A DNA stretch of 64,000 bases from Vishniacozyma victoriae (Eukaryota > Basidiomycota > Tremellomycetes > Tremellales > Bulleribasidiaceae): NCBI GenBank assembly GCA_017654735.1, contig JADPYG010000088.1, positions 4,836,001-4,900,000 of the forward strand, given 5' to 3'. The notes under the pieces are model-generated. The model saw nothing but the letters and a program-made list of their open reading frames with translations. It had not been told where the DNA came from and ran no database searches. Positions within the stretch are counted from its first letter, which is position 1; each line of letters begins with the position of its first letter. Positions 45,407-57,387 of the stretch are shown piece by piece. The translations under genes were made by a program, and so were the position numbers.

Positions 45407-46747
45407 TCACTCCCAAACGACATCAATATACTTCGTCCTGCCCAACACGATCTCCTTCATCCACCGACTCCTCTGCAGTTTCGCAGAGATACCACCGTCT
45501 TCAGCCTTCTCGTCAAAACCGATAGATGCTTCCACTGGTCTTAGACCTAGTTTGCGGAGGGACGGGAGTTGACGTTCGGGAGGATGAAGGAGTGGTGCGA
45601 GGGCGTTCATTGACATGTATTTCGAGTGAGAGAGGTCGAGTGTCTGACGTTAGCTCGAGTCCAGTCTTGGCCAATCTTTGCACCCGCCCCGCCCTGCTAC
45701 GATCGCGCGACCGCGCGATATCGAGAGACTAGAGAATGGCGGACTCACATTCAAGAGTATCAGACGTTTCCCTAGCAATCCCAACATTCGAGTGAACTCT
45801 CCCTCACTGGTACACCTAACTCCAACCAAACCCAATTCTTTCAATCCCCTAGGTAGCGCATCTACCAATTTCTCAACCTGCGGGATAATCGAATAAGCAA
45901 GATCGAGAGAAGTCAACGCGACGGTGGGAAGTGGGTTGATTGATTTCAAAAGTCGGTAAGGATCGGGATGAAGGGTGATTCCAAGATGATGAATCCTCTC
46001 TGTTAATGGTCCTGTATCCCAATCATCTTCCTCGCTCAAACTCCTCACATGAGGTTGATGGTCGGTATCAGGAGGAGAGAGAATAGCTTTGACCGATCTA
46101 TCGGATAAGCGGGGAGTAGGGTGCGAAGAATGATTTGCCAGTATTCCCATTTTGAACTTTTCGTCATATCCTCGAACATCATTACGATAGAATTGCCCAT
46201 ATGTAGTCGTAGTCCCATCCTCATCGATCCAGTATACATCCGGACAATCGAGATATTGGATAACAGATCGATAGATATAATCAGATAATGACTGTACACC
46301 TTGAACTGGTGATGGATTGATCCTCCCCTCTCCAAGAAGGGAAGTAGCGTTGATCAGATCATCCCTAGTGACCACTTGTGCCTCGACTACAGGCTCTATG
46401 ACTGAAGCAGTCGATTTCGGAGGAGTTCGCCAAGAAGGAGGAGCAGATGGACCAGCCGCTCGCCGACGTGGTTGAATCGAGGTAGTATTGGTATTGATAA
46501 TATCATAGTCGGGCCAAGCGGCCCGTAATGGCATGCAAGACGTATCGACATTCCAATCCACTCTTCTCAATCCCGTTCCTGTACCCCGCGCAGCCTCCGC
46601 CCTAGATCTAGCCAAGCGCTCATTCACGCTCAAGCCGTCTGTTGTGTCGTGGTGATCATGATCGTGCCCTACTTCTTGGTTCAAAACTACCGAACTAGGA
46701 GTCGCGACATAATTCTTGAAAGAAGGCTTGAAGTTCTTGGGCATCAC
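45407..46747 (-). CDS. Leucine-rich-repeat-like protein
   Basis: Not named with confidence. Two exons: 46747 (MMPKNFKPSFKNYV) to about 45750, and the second about 45652-45407. The N-terminal half is polar with a His/Asp patch (HDHDHHDTTD) and VNERLARSRAEAARG. The C-terminal half has LRR-like units: VALTSLDLAYSIIPQVEKL, LPRGLKELGLVGVRC, LGKRLILLN, TLDLSHSKYMSMNALAPLL and LPSLRKLGLRP. This resembles F-box/LRR-type fungal proteins, but no F-box is evident. The intron of about 95 nt contains a perfect GC-rich hairpin. The same-strand channel gene lies upstream. Confidence 0.6.
45702..45719. repeat. GC-rich inverted repeat within an intron
   Basis: ATCGCGCG and CGCGCGAT are separated by AC; eight-base perfect arms. 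It sits inside the intron of the LRR-like gene. Confidence 0.75.
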
Positions 46748-47071
46748 CCTTTGGTGGATAGATGTGGTACAGGTGACAGTCGATGGTAGGAGAGGGTATC
46801 ACAGGAACGCAAAGATATCGGAGTAGGTGTACAGGGGAAAAGGATAGGATGAGTTGAATGAAGAGTAGGTAGGTGATGACAGATCAACGGTCAAATATGA
46901 CCTGCACTCGTCAATCCGGTTAATCCGGAAGTGGATTGATGATCGCGGTCGTACAGGACATATGCATAATTTTTGATGATTGTAATTCGTGAAATACTAT
47001 TCTAATCGACCAGCGACTAGATACAGTAAGAAAATGTAATGCGACATCTAATCTAGTTGAAACTTGAAGCT
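46748..47071. promoter_or_regulatory. Spacer between minus-strand genes
   Basis: 324 bp holding the 3' UTR of the MscS gene and the promoter of the LRR-like gene. An inverted TCAATCCGG/CCGGAAGTGGATTGA pair is near 46911-46938. No gene was seen. Confidence 0.4.
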
Positions 47072-50000
47072 TTAAAACTGTCCACGCCTATTGACAGGAG
47101 CAGAAGTCATTTCGATATTCTCCCCAGGGACAGGTGCTCGAGGGTACCGAGCTCGTACTCCACCATTAGGGACTGAGATGGGGACTTGTGGACCATCATC
47201 TCGTAATGTTCCCCTGGCAGAGTGGCCGGGGAGGTCGATTGGCGTCATGATTCCTGGTGTACCCGGTCTGGACATGGTTGCGGAGGTTTGCATTTCGTCG
47301 GCTTCGCCCCAGATGTCTGACAGTCAGCTTACATCACACAGCGAGTAGAGAACGTACCCTGGGCAGTATCGGTGACGACATTTCGACTATCCATCAATCC
47401 GTTGGCGGTCGTGGCAGCAGCGAAAGTAGGAGGTGGGCTCTGAGATGGTGCAGTAGCAGCAGTCTCCTCGGCAGCGACGACTTCCTCGTATGGCACCACT
47501 GCCAATCAGCGTCAGACCCCTTTCAAAGCGGCGAAAGACCTACATGTGTACTTGACGGGATCAGCAGGGGCAGGAGCAGGGTCTCCAGCTCCGGCAGGTC
47601 CCCAGATCTTGAGATCGGCAAGACTGTCGTCAGCCCCCTTCCTCTGTTTACAATGCAAGCAAATATGATGACTCACGTAAGTTTCAAAGCACAGATCCAC
47701 TTGTTCCTCCTCTGAACCTTTAATGCGCCCTGTTGCCAATTGGATTTATATCGGATATCAGCAGACAAGACCATCTTGCTTTGTCCCGGGATATCGTCGA
47801 CGACAACGTCGAAAACGGGCTGGAAGTCTCTGGCGTTTGCTTTACAGAAAGCAAGCATTCGGCCTCGTAGTGTTTGGAGCGATTCGAAAGAGGTGTCAAA
47901 TGCGACTTCGAACCTTATCATCAGCATGTCTTCTTTATGCCGAATGGGGGGACCTACGAAAAGGATTCAGAGGTAGCACCAGATCGACGGACTGGATGTT
48001 AGTGCAACTCAAAGAAGAAATCGGGAATGCGCACTGTTCTCGATGACCTTGGTAGCAAGGATATTATGTCCAATCCAAACAAATTTCCCATCCGTTCGCT
48101 TAAAGTTGGTCGACAATAAAGCCATCTTGGCGACAGTATATGATTTGGCATCGATATCAACCCTATCTCCAACATCGTAAGGGTGCTTGACGAAGAGGAA
48201 GATGCAAGCGAGTAAGATTTCTTGCATCGTAGGTCCAATAAGCCAGGCGAGACCGAGGATGAATGTTCCGGCTGAAGTCACCAGGGCAGTGATTTTGGTG
48301 GTCTGATCTTAGCTCATCTCGATAACAATCAAGGAAGACGTACGATAGCAGCAGCGAGAATCAAGAGGGCAATAACAAATACGATACCCAAAAAGATATC
48401 GTCTAATCTCCTGACGGCTCCATCGAGATCACGCATAGAAGCCTCGAGACTGAGTCTCTCCCGGTGAATGCCCAGGATGGCAGCTTCAATCTCGTCTCGT
48501 GTGGCATCGCCATTCCCATCCTTGTCGAGAACTTCGAAAGCCATTTGAGCAGTCTCGAGATCGGGGAAGCTGACGTTCAGCTAAGACCAGGCTAGAGCAC
48601 AACAACTTACAATCGGGCAACATCGATCAACTTGATGTGATCGACACCTGGCTGTCGGTAGGAATAGTAAATTCTTCGTGCGAGCGCTTTGGACTTGTTC
48701 GCAGAATTCAGGGCGGCAGTGACCTTGTTCTGGGGCGAGTTGGTCTGCAAGACACTCTGGCCCGCCATTTCAGAAGCGACGTTTCCGAGGGCACTGATTG
48801 TCAGCTTGGTAGACGGTCGACAATAACCAGCTTACGTGGTAGTAGTAGCCGCTGCTGATCGGAGACCCTTCAAGGCTTTCCTGATAGCGACCTTGGGTAA
48901 TTTGGCGCCCCGGGTCTTGGACGAAGCAGAGTCGACAAAAGTATCGCTTCGACCTGGGATGTCGTGCGAGTTGATGTACAGCGTGACCAAAGTTTTCAAA
49001 TTGAATTTCTGTTCCTTCAATCTATCCTCATACGAATCCTGGTGGAATTGGAATGCGATAAGCTGAACGACCAATTTCTCCGCCGTGAGGACAATTGTAC
49101 AGATAAACAAGGCGAACAAGATATTGGCGATGGTCGTCAAATTGTTTCGGGCGACGGCTTTTTGATCACCTTCGTATCGACCAATGATCAACGGTTGAAA
49201 CGCGATCCAGGATGCAAGCATCCACACGACCAATTTACAGTATCGACCGAGGTTCCTAACAACATCTTCGTATTTCTTGGCGGAGGGAATGATGGAACCG
49301 ATAGTGTTTCGCCAAAAGTGGGGAAGGATCATGAATACTGCGGTGGATGCCCAGAATCCGCACCATAGGACAGTGAGCCAGATTGACCACCATAGCTGCA
49401 TATCAGTATATGCTGCTACTGGAGGGGGCAGGTGCGTACTAGTTTCGTACCCCAGATATGAGTGTCCGGGAAAGCGGTAAGGCCGAGGATACCGGGAATC
49501 CACAGCAGTGCGGTGACGGGAATTATATAGAGAGCCCATCGGAAGACGATACTCTTATTCAAAGCCCAGTAATAGAGTTTACTGATCTAGACCATCAGCT
49601 CACGTGAAACGATGAACGATCACTACTGACCTTGTTGGTCCCAACATCTCCTTCCGCGAATTTCAAGTTTGTGACACTAGCCTGAGCGGGGTTGTACTCT
49701 TCCCATTCCGCTCTTTCGCCCAATAAATCCCAACTTCCAACCCTATGCGGGCCTCTTGGCCTTTTTGGTGTATTGGTCCCAGATGAAGGTTTCTCATTGT
49801 TCTGGTCGAAAGTCTCCGACTTGCTTGAAGTGGGTAGGAACGACCACCTTTTCTTTGAATTCGTAGAACCTTGAGGAGTATTCGCGCCCGAGTTCATAGG
49901 TGGCAGGACATCATTTCCGTATCCTGGGTTAGGAGAGAGATGTTCTCTCGACGTAGCGTGGTCGTTCAGCGGGATCGTCGCGTAGTTCTGTTCTTGAACC

Positions 50001-50582
50001 ATGTAGGGCGATGGAGGGTAGTGGACTCGGTGTTGGTCCGTGGTAGGTGCAGGGGGTGGTGGGGTTACGTATGTCTGAGGTCCGGTATTGTCAGAGTGTG
50101 GAAATGGGTATCCAGCTTTTGGATTAGCTGTTTTACAATACAAAAAGTTAGAAATGTAGTAGGTGCGTACCAGTTGGCTGAACAGGTCCTTCATCGTGTA
50201 GCATATGGTTACCCACGTCATATCCATCATCTCTTTCGTAAGTCGTGTCGACAGACTGTTCCCTAAAAAAAAAGTCAGCCCCCTTCTTTCACATGGCGCA
50301 GTGGAACGGGAATAGAAGTCACGAGACCCCAGATCCTAGATTTCCACTTTTTCTACTATGCCGCAGCACAGCTCCGCTCAGATGACGTCGACGCGACTTT
50401 GAAGTGAATGGATATGGAGGGGCTTACCTCATGTGGCTCTGTCCAGCGGTGCCGAGGTAGTCTGGAGTATAATGATGATCGTCGTGACCTCGGATCTGGG
50501 CAGGCTACTGGTTAGTCTAGTGTCGGTGGAGGAGTGAAAGACATACAGCCTGGTCATGCTTTCTGACCTTGTCTTCGGCCAT
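47072..50582 (-). CDS. EF-hand mechanosensitive (MscS-type) channel
   Basis: A fungal Msy1/Msy2-like channel, in fission yeast an ER channel that tunes calcium after osmotic downshift. It starts at 50582 (MAEDKVRKHDQA) with a long Pro/Ser-rich cytosolic N-terminus (about 200 residues). Several membrane helices follow. One EF-hand reads DKDGNGDATRDE within MAFEVL. The MscS pore/beta domain has TFILGLAWLIGPTMQEIL, KHPYDVGDRVDIDAKSY and VWIGHNILATKVIEN. The C-terminal cytosolic domain ends in a Pro/Gly-rich tail (PVNRRGQF). About 930 residues, roughly twelve exons. A single canonical EF-hand loop plus the channel domain is diagnostic of this family. Confidence 0.9.
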
Positions 50583-51309
50583 GTTGAGTTTTGTTCGTAT
50601 TAAGGTGATGTACAATTGAGAGCGTGTATGATACGAGAAAGAGAGAGATAGGTGTGTACAAAGGTAGATTGAAAGTGTAGTCTACACTGTGCTCTTTAGC
50701 AGCGTGTTGTTGAAACTAGTTGAATCCAAGTAGACAAAACAACGATAAGGGACATGCCAGGGTAAAAATCCTTTAAACCTTTTATACCCTTTCTCTTCTC
50801 TGCTCCAACCCCTTGCAGTGACGTTTTATTCCAAAATTACCCTGAAAGATTAGAGCAGGTGAGCAACGCCATTCTCACAAGATCGCCCATTCATGAGTCA
50901 TGCATTTGGCCTATCAAGCACAGCAAGGGCGGCAGTGACCAGCTAGTGATCCCGCTCAGGCGATAGGTAGATGCATGCACCGCTCAACGAGTTAATACAT
51001 GTGCCGTAGAAACACTCCGCATGTTTTCCATGTGACCTACTTGCAGTTTCTCCCAAATCCAAGGTCTTCACAGCCAGGGGTAGCACTCCAAGCAGTAAAG
51101 GGGGGACCTCGTTTCAGATCTCGCAGTGTCCGAATCTTCCTCCGGGTCATCACTTTCTCTAACCGTCGTGCCTTCACATCATACATACCCGCGCACTCTT
51201 TTCTACTCTAAGTCCGGGCCCAAAGCAAGCGAGCCTACTGGATAGTGGAGGTAATCTCGGAGCTTTAATCGGTTATCACTTGACTCCATACTTTTCATCT
51301 TTCGGGAAC
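50583..51309. promoter_or_regulatory. Divergent promoter, MscS channel / YeeE transporter
   Basis: 727 bp between divergent starts, with a TTTAAACCTTTTATACCC stretch upstream of the channel. No gene called; the plus ORF at 50999-51211 looks non-coding. Confidence 0.4.
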
Positions 51310-52385
51310 ATGTTCACCCCGTACCAAACCTTGATAGGAGGTTATCTACTCCATCTATCCACCTCTTCACTCCTCACCTTAACCGGTCGAGTATTAGGTA
51401 TTTCAGGTATTGTCGATGGAGCCATCTTAGGAGACAAGTCACGATGGAGATGGTCAATGATTGGTGGAATGCTCCTTGGCCCCGTTGTTGCATTAGCATT
51501 AGGCAATCTAGGAGTAGATGATGGATTGCAGATGTGGGCTGGACTGCCATGGGCTAGGGTAGGAGCGGCGGGTGTCCTTGTTGGACTTGGGAGCCGAGTG
51601 AGTACTGGATTTTGAAGAGGGAGTATGCTGACAAATAGCTCGGATCGGGATGTACAAGTGGTCATTTCCTATGTGGTGTTTCTAGACTCTCGCCTAGGTC
51701 TCTAGTGGCTACAGCGACATTCTTCACCACCGCACTCATCACCGCATCAACCTACCCCGCCCCCATCCCGCAAATGTCACTAGGCGAAGGATTGCCCCAA
51801 ACCGTGCTCCACCTGGCCTCACCAAAGGGATACGAATTATCACTCCCATCATCACGAACCGCCCTCACCCTCCTCGCAACTTTAGTAGCAGTCAATAGAC
51901 TCCAACATGTCGTCTCGAGCTATTTGTTGACGACATACCCCACCAACGCCCGCCCACCACCAGGATGGATCAAGGAAGTACCCTACTTCGTCTCCGGCCT
52001 AATCTTCGCACTAGGTCTCCAAATCTCAGGAATGCTATCTCCCTTGAAAGTCATTTCTTTCCTCCAACCTTTCTCACCAACATTCGACCCATCCCTCGCA
52101 ATGGTCGTCATTGCGGGGGTATTACCTAATGCACTACATTACGTGGATTTGAAGAAGGAGGCGAAATTGTTTTGGGAGGAATGGAGAGTTCCCGAGAGGA
52201 GGGATATTGATTGGAAGTTGATCACTGGAAGCGTGTTGTTTGGTCTAGGATGGGGATTGGCGGGTGTATGTCCTGGCCCTGCACTCGTTGGGTTGAGTCA
52301 TGGAGTATTGAATGGGAGTGCAGGGAAGGTTGCAGGATGGTTGGGAGCTATGACAGTAGGTATGGCTGTAGGCAGGCAAATCTAA
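51310..52385 (+). CDS. YeeE/YedE-family transporter (sulfur compound uptake)
   Basis: A polytopic membrane protein of the YeeE/YedE (DUF395) family. Bacterial members such as TsuA import thiosulfate. The start at 51310 ([17 protein letters not shown]) matches the usual family N-terminus. The signature [18 protein letters not shown] spans the only intron (after GLGSR). A second half-repeat has [17 protein letters not shown], the paired Cys motif expected near the pore. About 345 residues with nine or so hydrophobic helices. One 42-nt intron shows it is at home in a fungal genome. A bacterial origin of the family in fungi is plausible but inferred. Confidence 0.85.
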
Positions 52386-52469
52386 TGCAGGTCACCCTCT
52401 TGATTTTCTGGCTGTCATGATTGACACAAGATAATATACATTGATCGTACTGATCTGCTCCATGAAGGG

Positions 52470-54437
52470 CTATGTACTTGTCGGAACTGTCATCTTGGAA
52501 CGTGGTACAAACAACCACAAGACCATCGACAGAACAATCAAGACAACAACAAGCGGGGGAAAGATCCACATCCCGAACTATCATCAGACCTATTCCTGAT
52601 CCAAATCGCGCGACTCACATAATCAGACAAAGCTCCAACCAAGCTATCATCAGCCTCACCCACCCCTGACATTAAGATAACTCACAAAGGCATAGCAGCT
52701 CCTCCACCTCCTCCAATCGATCCCATCATAGCTATTACACCTAATTGCAGGTCTAGAGGTAACGTCTCTGAAATGATCATTACTGCCGACGGGTAGATCG
52801 GGCCTAGGAACATTCCGATAAAGGAGAATGCGATAGCGTTGAGGGTGAGATTTGGGATTAGCCAGATGGTAAGCTGGAGAGCTAGGCATATCCAGGTACT
52901 GCTATTAGCGGGATGGCACTGTGAGAGATGGAAGGGACGTACTAGACTTGAACGGAGAATGAGTGACCTAATTTGGCTGTTACTGGTATGAGGATTACCC
53001 TGCCTAGCGTCATTCCTGGTTATCAGCTCCGTGGATCATATCGAATATGGTCAAAACTCACCTCCCCAGTATCCAGCAGTCACATATCCTGCATTCTCAT
53101 TACCATCCCTCTCGTGAATGAGGAAAGAAGTCTACCATCAGCCAATGTCGATCTATCAAGGACTCACCGCCCATCCACCAATCGAAACTTCGAGACCGAT
53201 CTATCATCAGCTTTGTTACAATTTGAGCATGGAAATGGCTCACATAGATAAACATATAAGTGACGATAGCATAAACAGCAGGCAATTTCAAAATACTCCA
53301 CATCTTATCCCCACTTCCCTGTTTCTTCTTCCCTTCAACCTCCTTGATCACTTCCCCAGAGGGATTCAGAGGGATCTCCTCCTCAGAATCATCGTCCATG
53401 GAAACAATTTGCTCGGCAGTCCTAAATTCGAATACCACGATTTGGGCCACTGCGACCAATACAGCGACTCCAGCTGCAACCAGGTAATATTTGTATGCCT
53501 TCGGGACGTGCTTCACGAATGATGTCGATATGAATGGGGCGATTGTTGCGCCTGCTCCAAACCAGGCGTGGAGAAGTGACATTCGGGCGGAAGCGTTTGG
53601 AAGGCGGGATCCCATTGCCTGAAGTGAGCATGAGCGTAGCGAGAGTCGAGTGACGAATGGCCAGTACGGAGGAGGAAGGAACTAAAGAGGAGAAGAGAGG
53701 AGAAGACATACATTGGCCAAAGCATCCTGTAAACCAAATCCCATCCCATTCAAGGTGAATACAGAAACAAAGATCGGATAAGGAGGTGCAAAAGAAGCAA
53801 CGAAATAGGCTGTGAACTGAAGCATTGCAGAAAGGGGTGTCACCTATGTATCAGCCTTCGCCTCCTGTTAAGGGTATCCTGGAGCAAGCAGAGGGTACAT
53901 ACGAGTCCGAAACCCAACCTATCCGTTAAGTAGACATTAGACATCCCAGCTGCGAAAGCTCCTATGAAATTCGCTACCCAAAAGTATGACACTGCGAGGC
54001 GTCAGGTCTAGACGATGAAGAGGACATACTAGTCAAGAACCCGATCTATCATCAGCTTAGATATCTCAGAAGAGAGTCAGCACGTACGCCATAATGTTTC
54101 TGAAGGAATGGTAGTAAAGGACCTTGAGCACCTTTTCATCAGCCCGAGTTTTTAAGCCAGGAGATCAAATACCATCATTGAAACCCTCTAAGACGAGGGC
54201 AAAGCATAGTGTATAGCTAACGATCAGTCACTTTGATGAAAGAAGTACACAGAGGGCGTACAACATATAGTCAAGTCGTCGAGCACTCGGCATCGGTCTT
54301 TTCCGCTTCAAAAACTCGAAAACCAAAGGCGAATCGTCATCCCCCTTCTTCAGCTCCGACCTTTCATCATCATCTTCGAGGTGTTGGCCATCTTCCTGGA
54401 TAGGTCCAAGACGGTATTGTCCATCATCCATCGACAT
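52470..54437 (-). CDS. Major facilitator superfamily transporter
   Basis: An MFS permease, about 500 residues, most like the fungal fucose-permease/BSC6 group. It starts at 54437 (MSMDDGQYRLGPIQ) with an acidic cytosolic N-terminus. Twelve hydrophobic helices lie across many small exons. Typical stretches are ASARMSLLHAWFGAGATIAP, a central acidic loop (SMDDDSEEEIPLNPSGEV), IGMFLGPIYPSAVMI, and a glycine-rich GSIGGGGAAAMPF. The last exon (FGMWIFPPLVVVLIVLS) ends VPTST. The substrate is not predictable. The family is sure, the subgroup less so. Confidence 0.82.
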
Positions 54438-54687
54438 CGTTATCCTTGCTGATGTGGTATTTGAACTAAGAACACATGCTCACGAACAAGAATGAGGACA
54501 TAATGACTTTCGACCAGAGGACGGAATGACTTCGGCCCCACGCCGAGATTCTTTCCGGGAAATTACCCGGCTCCTGCATCAGTAGGCGACGTGCCGCCCA
54601 AGCGAGGTCTGCACTTGGAGGTGCTTGCTCTCAATGACAGATTGAACAAAGATGCAAACGGAAGATACATGCGGTACGGATCTGAAC

Positions 54688-55550
54688 TTATGTCAACTTC
54701 GCATCCCACCCAGTCCCGCCTTTCAGATGTGCTTCTTCCTCAGGTGTCGATCTCCTTCCCAATGCCTCATTCCGACTTGGATATCGTCCGAATTTCTCAA
54801 TTACTGCCCCTGACTATCAGCACTAAACCTCAGACATGTGGACGAGTGACTCACGATGTTTCTGCTCAAAGCCAATAAGGGCATCAATACTCTCTCGCTC
54901 TGTATCGCTCTCGGCCTCCGCCCTCCGAGCTTCAATTAGGGATTTCAAATGGTCATGATCGGCTATGCCCTCGCTATGCATGACTTTTGATCAGCCACGT
55001 TGCTGCATATGACTCACGAGGCATGTAGAGGAAATATCCCTGGCCAAAGTTCCCGACTGACGTCAGCTTGGTAGCTGGCGGAGACTTACATTGATCACGC
55101 TTGTTGTAGTTCCGATCTATGAGGTATGATTTGGCGAGATCCCTCGCTATGGGGTCGTATACGGTGTACGCCTATCGTCAGCTTCTTGTTCTGGGAAGGA
55201 AAAAGGTGAAATACCTTGGCAGCCTCCTTACCCCTAAACATATTTCTCGGTAATTGATCAAGCAGCACAACAGCCGCCACGGCATCTTCGTTACTCTCCA
55301 CAATACTGTCAATATCCTTCACCGTCATCTTTGAAGCTTCCTCCACTGCTGCACCATACTCTTTCCTACACTTTAGCCAAGTCAAGGGTTGAGGGACGTA
55401 CCAGCATTTCTCATCAGTCTCCGAGGATTGCATGAACCACCTCTTCATCGCCGTCTTGGGCAGTGGAGCGTCGTACACTGTAGGCACATCTTTACACCAC
55501 CATGTATGTAAGTCGGAGAGGAGAGTACGGGTGAGTGCTCTTTGTGCCAT
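54688..55550 (-). CDS. DUF924 family protein
   Basis: A member of the DUF924 (YnfA/TPR-like) family of unknown function, common in bacteria and fungi. The start at 55550 (MAQRALTRTLLSDL) is my choice; the same frame is open to 55748, so a longer form is possible. Conserved features are KRWFMQSSETDEKC, VVLLDQLPRNMFRGKEAAK, GQGYFLYMPLMHSEG, and the end AVIEKFGRYPSRNEALGR plus STPEEEAHL. About 215-230 residues in six exons with short CTGAC-type introns. It is divergent from the NmrA-like gene. Confidence 0.85.
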
Positions 55551-55947
55551 TCTTGGTTGGATCAAAGGAGAGTCAATGCGCACACACACACTCCTTTTTG
55601 GCTGACCAAGTGCCTGAGATGACCGATGGCCGAATCCCTTGTCCTCGGATATCTCCGGGGCAAGCCTGACCAATGTGATTTCCTGCTCGGTCATCCTCGA
55701 ACGCCGGAGTTGAATGAGTTTAACAGCGTTGAAAGGACCATCAGTCATCCTTCCAAGAGCAATCAGTCATCATATACTCTCAAACGTGTCCGAAGATTGC
55801 TCATCGCCCCTCGGCCTCAAGCGTATAAGAACCAGCCAGCTTTCACTTCAATTCTCACTCTCCCAATCACTTCAAACTTCACTCTTCCAACCACTGCACT
55901 CACACTCACACTCGCACTCGCACTTCAATATAACAACACATATCACA
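55551..55947. promoter_or_regulatory. Divergent promoter, DUF924 / NmrA-like gene
   Basis: 397 bp. The NmrA-proximal leader has a CA/CT-rich run (CACTCACACTCACACTCGCACTCGC, about 55892-55924). The minus-strand open frame here is the possible N-terminal extension of the DUF924 protein. Confidence 0.45.
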
Positions 55948-57027
55948 ATGTCCAAGCTCCTAGTAATCATTGGCGCTACCGGTAACCAAGGTGGATCAGT
56001 AATCAAATCCATCCTCGCCGACCCCAACGCTTCCAAGCAATTCAAGCTTCGAGGTGTTACTCGAGATGTATCCAAGGACGCTGCCAAGGCTTTGACTGCA
56101 CAAGGGGTGGAGATGGTCTCTGCTGATTTGAATGATAAGACTTCGTTGGTCAAGGCTTTCGAGGGAGCTTATGGGGTGTATGCCGTCACCGATTTCTGGG
56201 CTACTATGGATAAGGACGCCGAGGTTAAACAGGGAAAGAACATGGCTGATGCCGCTAAGGTATGTCCCCTGTTCTTGCGGGAAAGGATATGCCTGATAGT
56301 TCTAGGAGAATGGTGTTCAGCACTATGTCTGCTCCTCTCTCATCGATACCACTAAATGTATGTCCCCCCTTGGACGAAGGAGACCACGCTGACTAGCAGC
56401 AACCGGTGGTAAACTTAGCAAGATCGACCACTTTGTCGGTAAAGCCGAAATTGGGGCATACGCCAAATCACTCGGACTCCCCACAACCCTCTTCATGGCG
56501 GGTTACTACAATTCAAACCTCCCAAACCAACAAATCATCAAGACTCCCAACGGATACATCGTCCCCTCCCCAGCCGATGCTGATTCAAAATGGCCAATGT
56601 TTGACGCAGCAAACGATACTGGTAAATTCGTCAAAGCCATTTTCCTCAACAAAGAAAAGACTCTCGGTAAAGATATCTACGGGGCTGAGAAGTATTATAC
56701 TCCCGTGGAAGTTGCTCAAGCATTCGAGGAAGCTTTCCCGGTGGATGGAAAGGGAACTCAGTATGTTCCAGTCAAGGGAGAGGATTTCATCAACACTATG
56801 AAAGGGAATGGAATGCCAGACAAGATCGCGGAGGAGATGTTGGAGAACATGTACCTGCTCAACAAGGAGTATGGGTATTACGCCGGTGCGGATTTGAAGG
56901 AGTCCCTCTCGGTAAGTCTACCGGTCATTGTGAGCGAGTTCGGCGCTGATGATAGATCCTCTCGGAGCCCCCTACTACCTTGGTCGAGTTCTTCAAGAAG
57001 GAACCCACCTTCGCCGACCTCAAGTAA
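55948..57027 (+). CDS. NmrA-like NAD(P)-binding protein
   Basis: An atypical short-chain dehydrogenase of the NmrA/HSCARG type. These bind NAD(P) and often act as redox sensors or transcriptional co-regulators. The start at 55948 (MSKLLVIIGATGNQGGS) carries the GxxGxxG dinucleotide motif. The protein continues with RGVTRDVSKDAAKAL, FEGAYGVYAVTDFW and HYVCSSLIDTTK. Then come FVGKAEIGAYAKSLGLPTTL and PVSGEDF-like VPVKGEDFINTM. It ends TLVEFFKKEPTFADLK. About 310 residues in four exons. The catalytic Tyr-Lys pair of true dehydrogenases is not evident, as usual for the group. Confidence 0.9.
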
Positions 57028-57387
57028 TCCGCGTGGCTGTGTGGCCGGTACATGATGAGGAATATCGAGGAAATATTGTAGAATCGTGATCAATGCAAGA
57101 TATGCTAGCTCCTCCCCGTTGAGCTTCTCTGTCCGTTCCGCTGGCGCTGCGCCGGTGTAATGGATGAAACGGCCCGCTTCTGGCATAACATCATAGCGGT
57201 CCCCCTCGCACTAAACTATTCTGGGTAAGCGACAAGGGAGTCCCCACCCGGCCCGCTCAACGCCGGCGCTAATTTGGAGTAATGACAATCCGGGGGATCA
57301 TTTCGATCTTCATACAAGTTAAATGAGCCGAGGGGAGGAATGTAGCCCCGTATCCCAATCCGAGCCAAGAAGCGAGAAGAATTCAAG
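57028..57387. other. Spacer before the PL4 lyase gene
   Basis: 360 bp between same-strand genes; GC-rich at 57130-57290, and no gene seen. It should hold the lyase promoter. Confidence 0.4.

Noticed and set aside
55551..55748. N-terminal extension of the DUF924 protein to 55748
   Set aside because: The frame is open but Arg-rich and unlike family N-termini; MAQRALTRTLLSDL fits better as the start. Kept as a possibility only.
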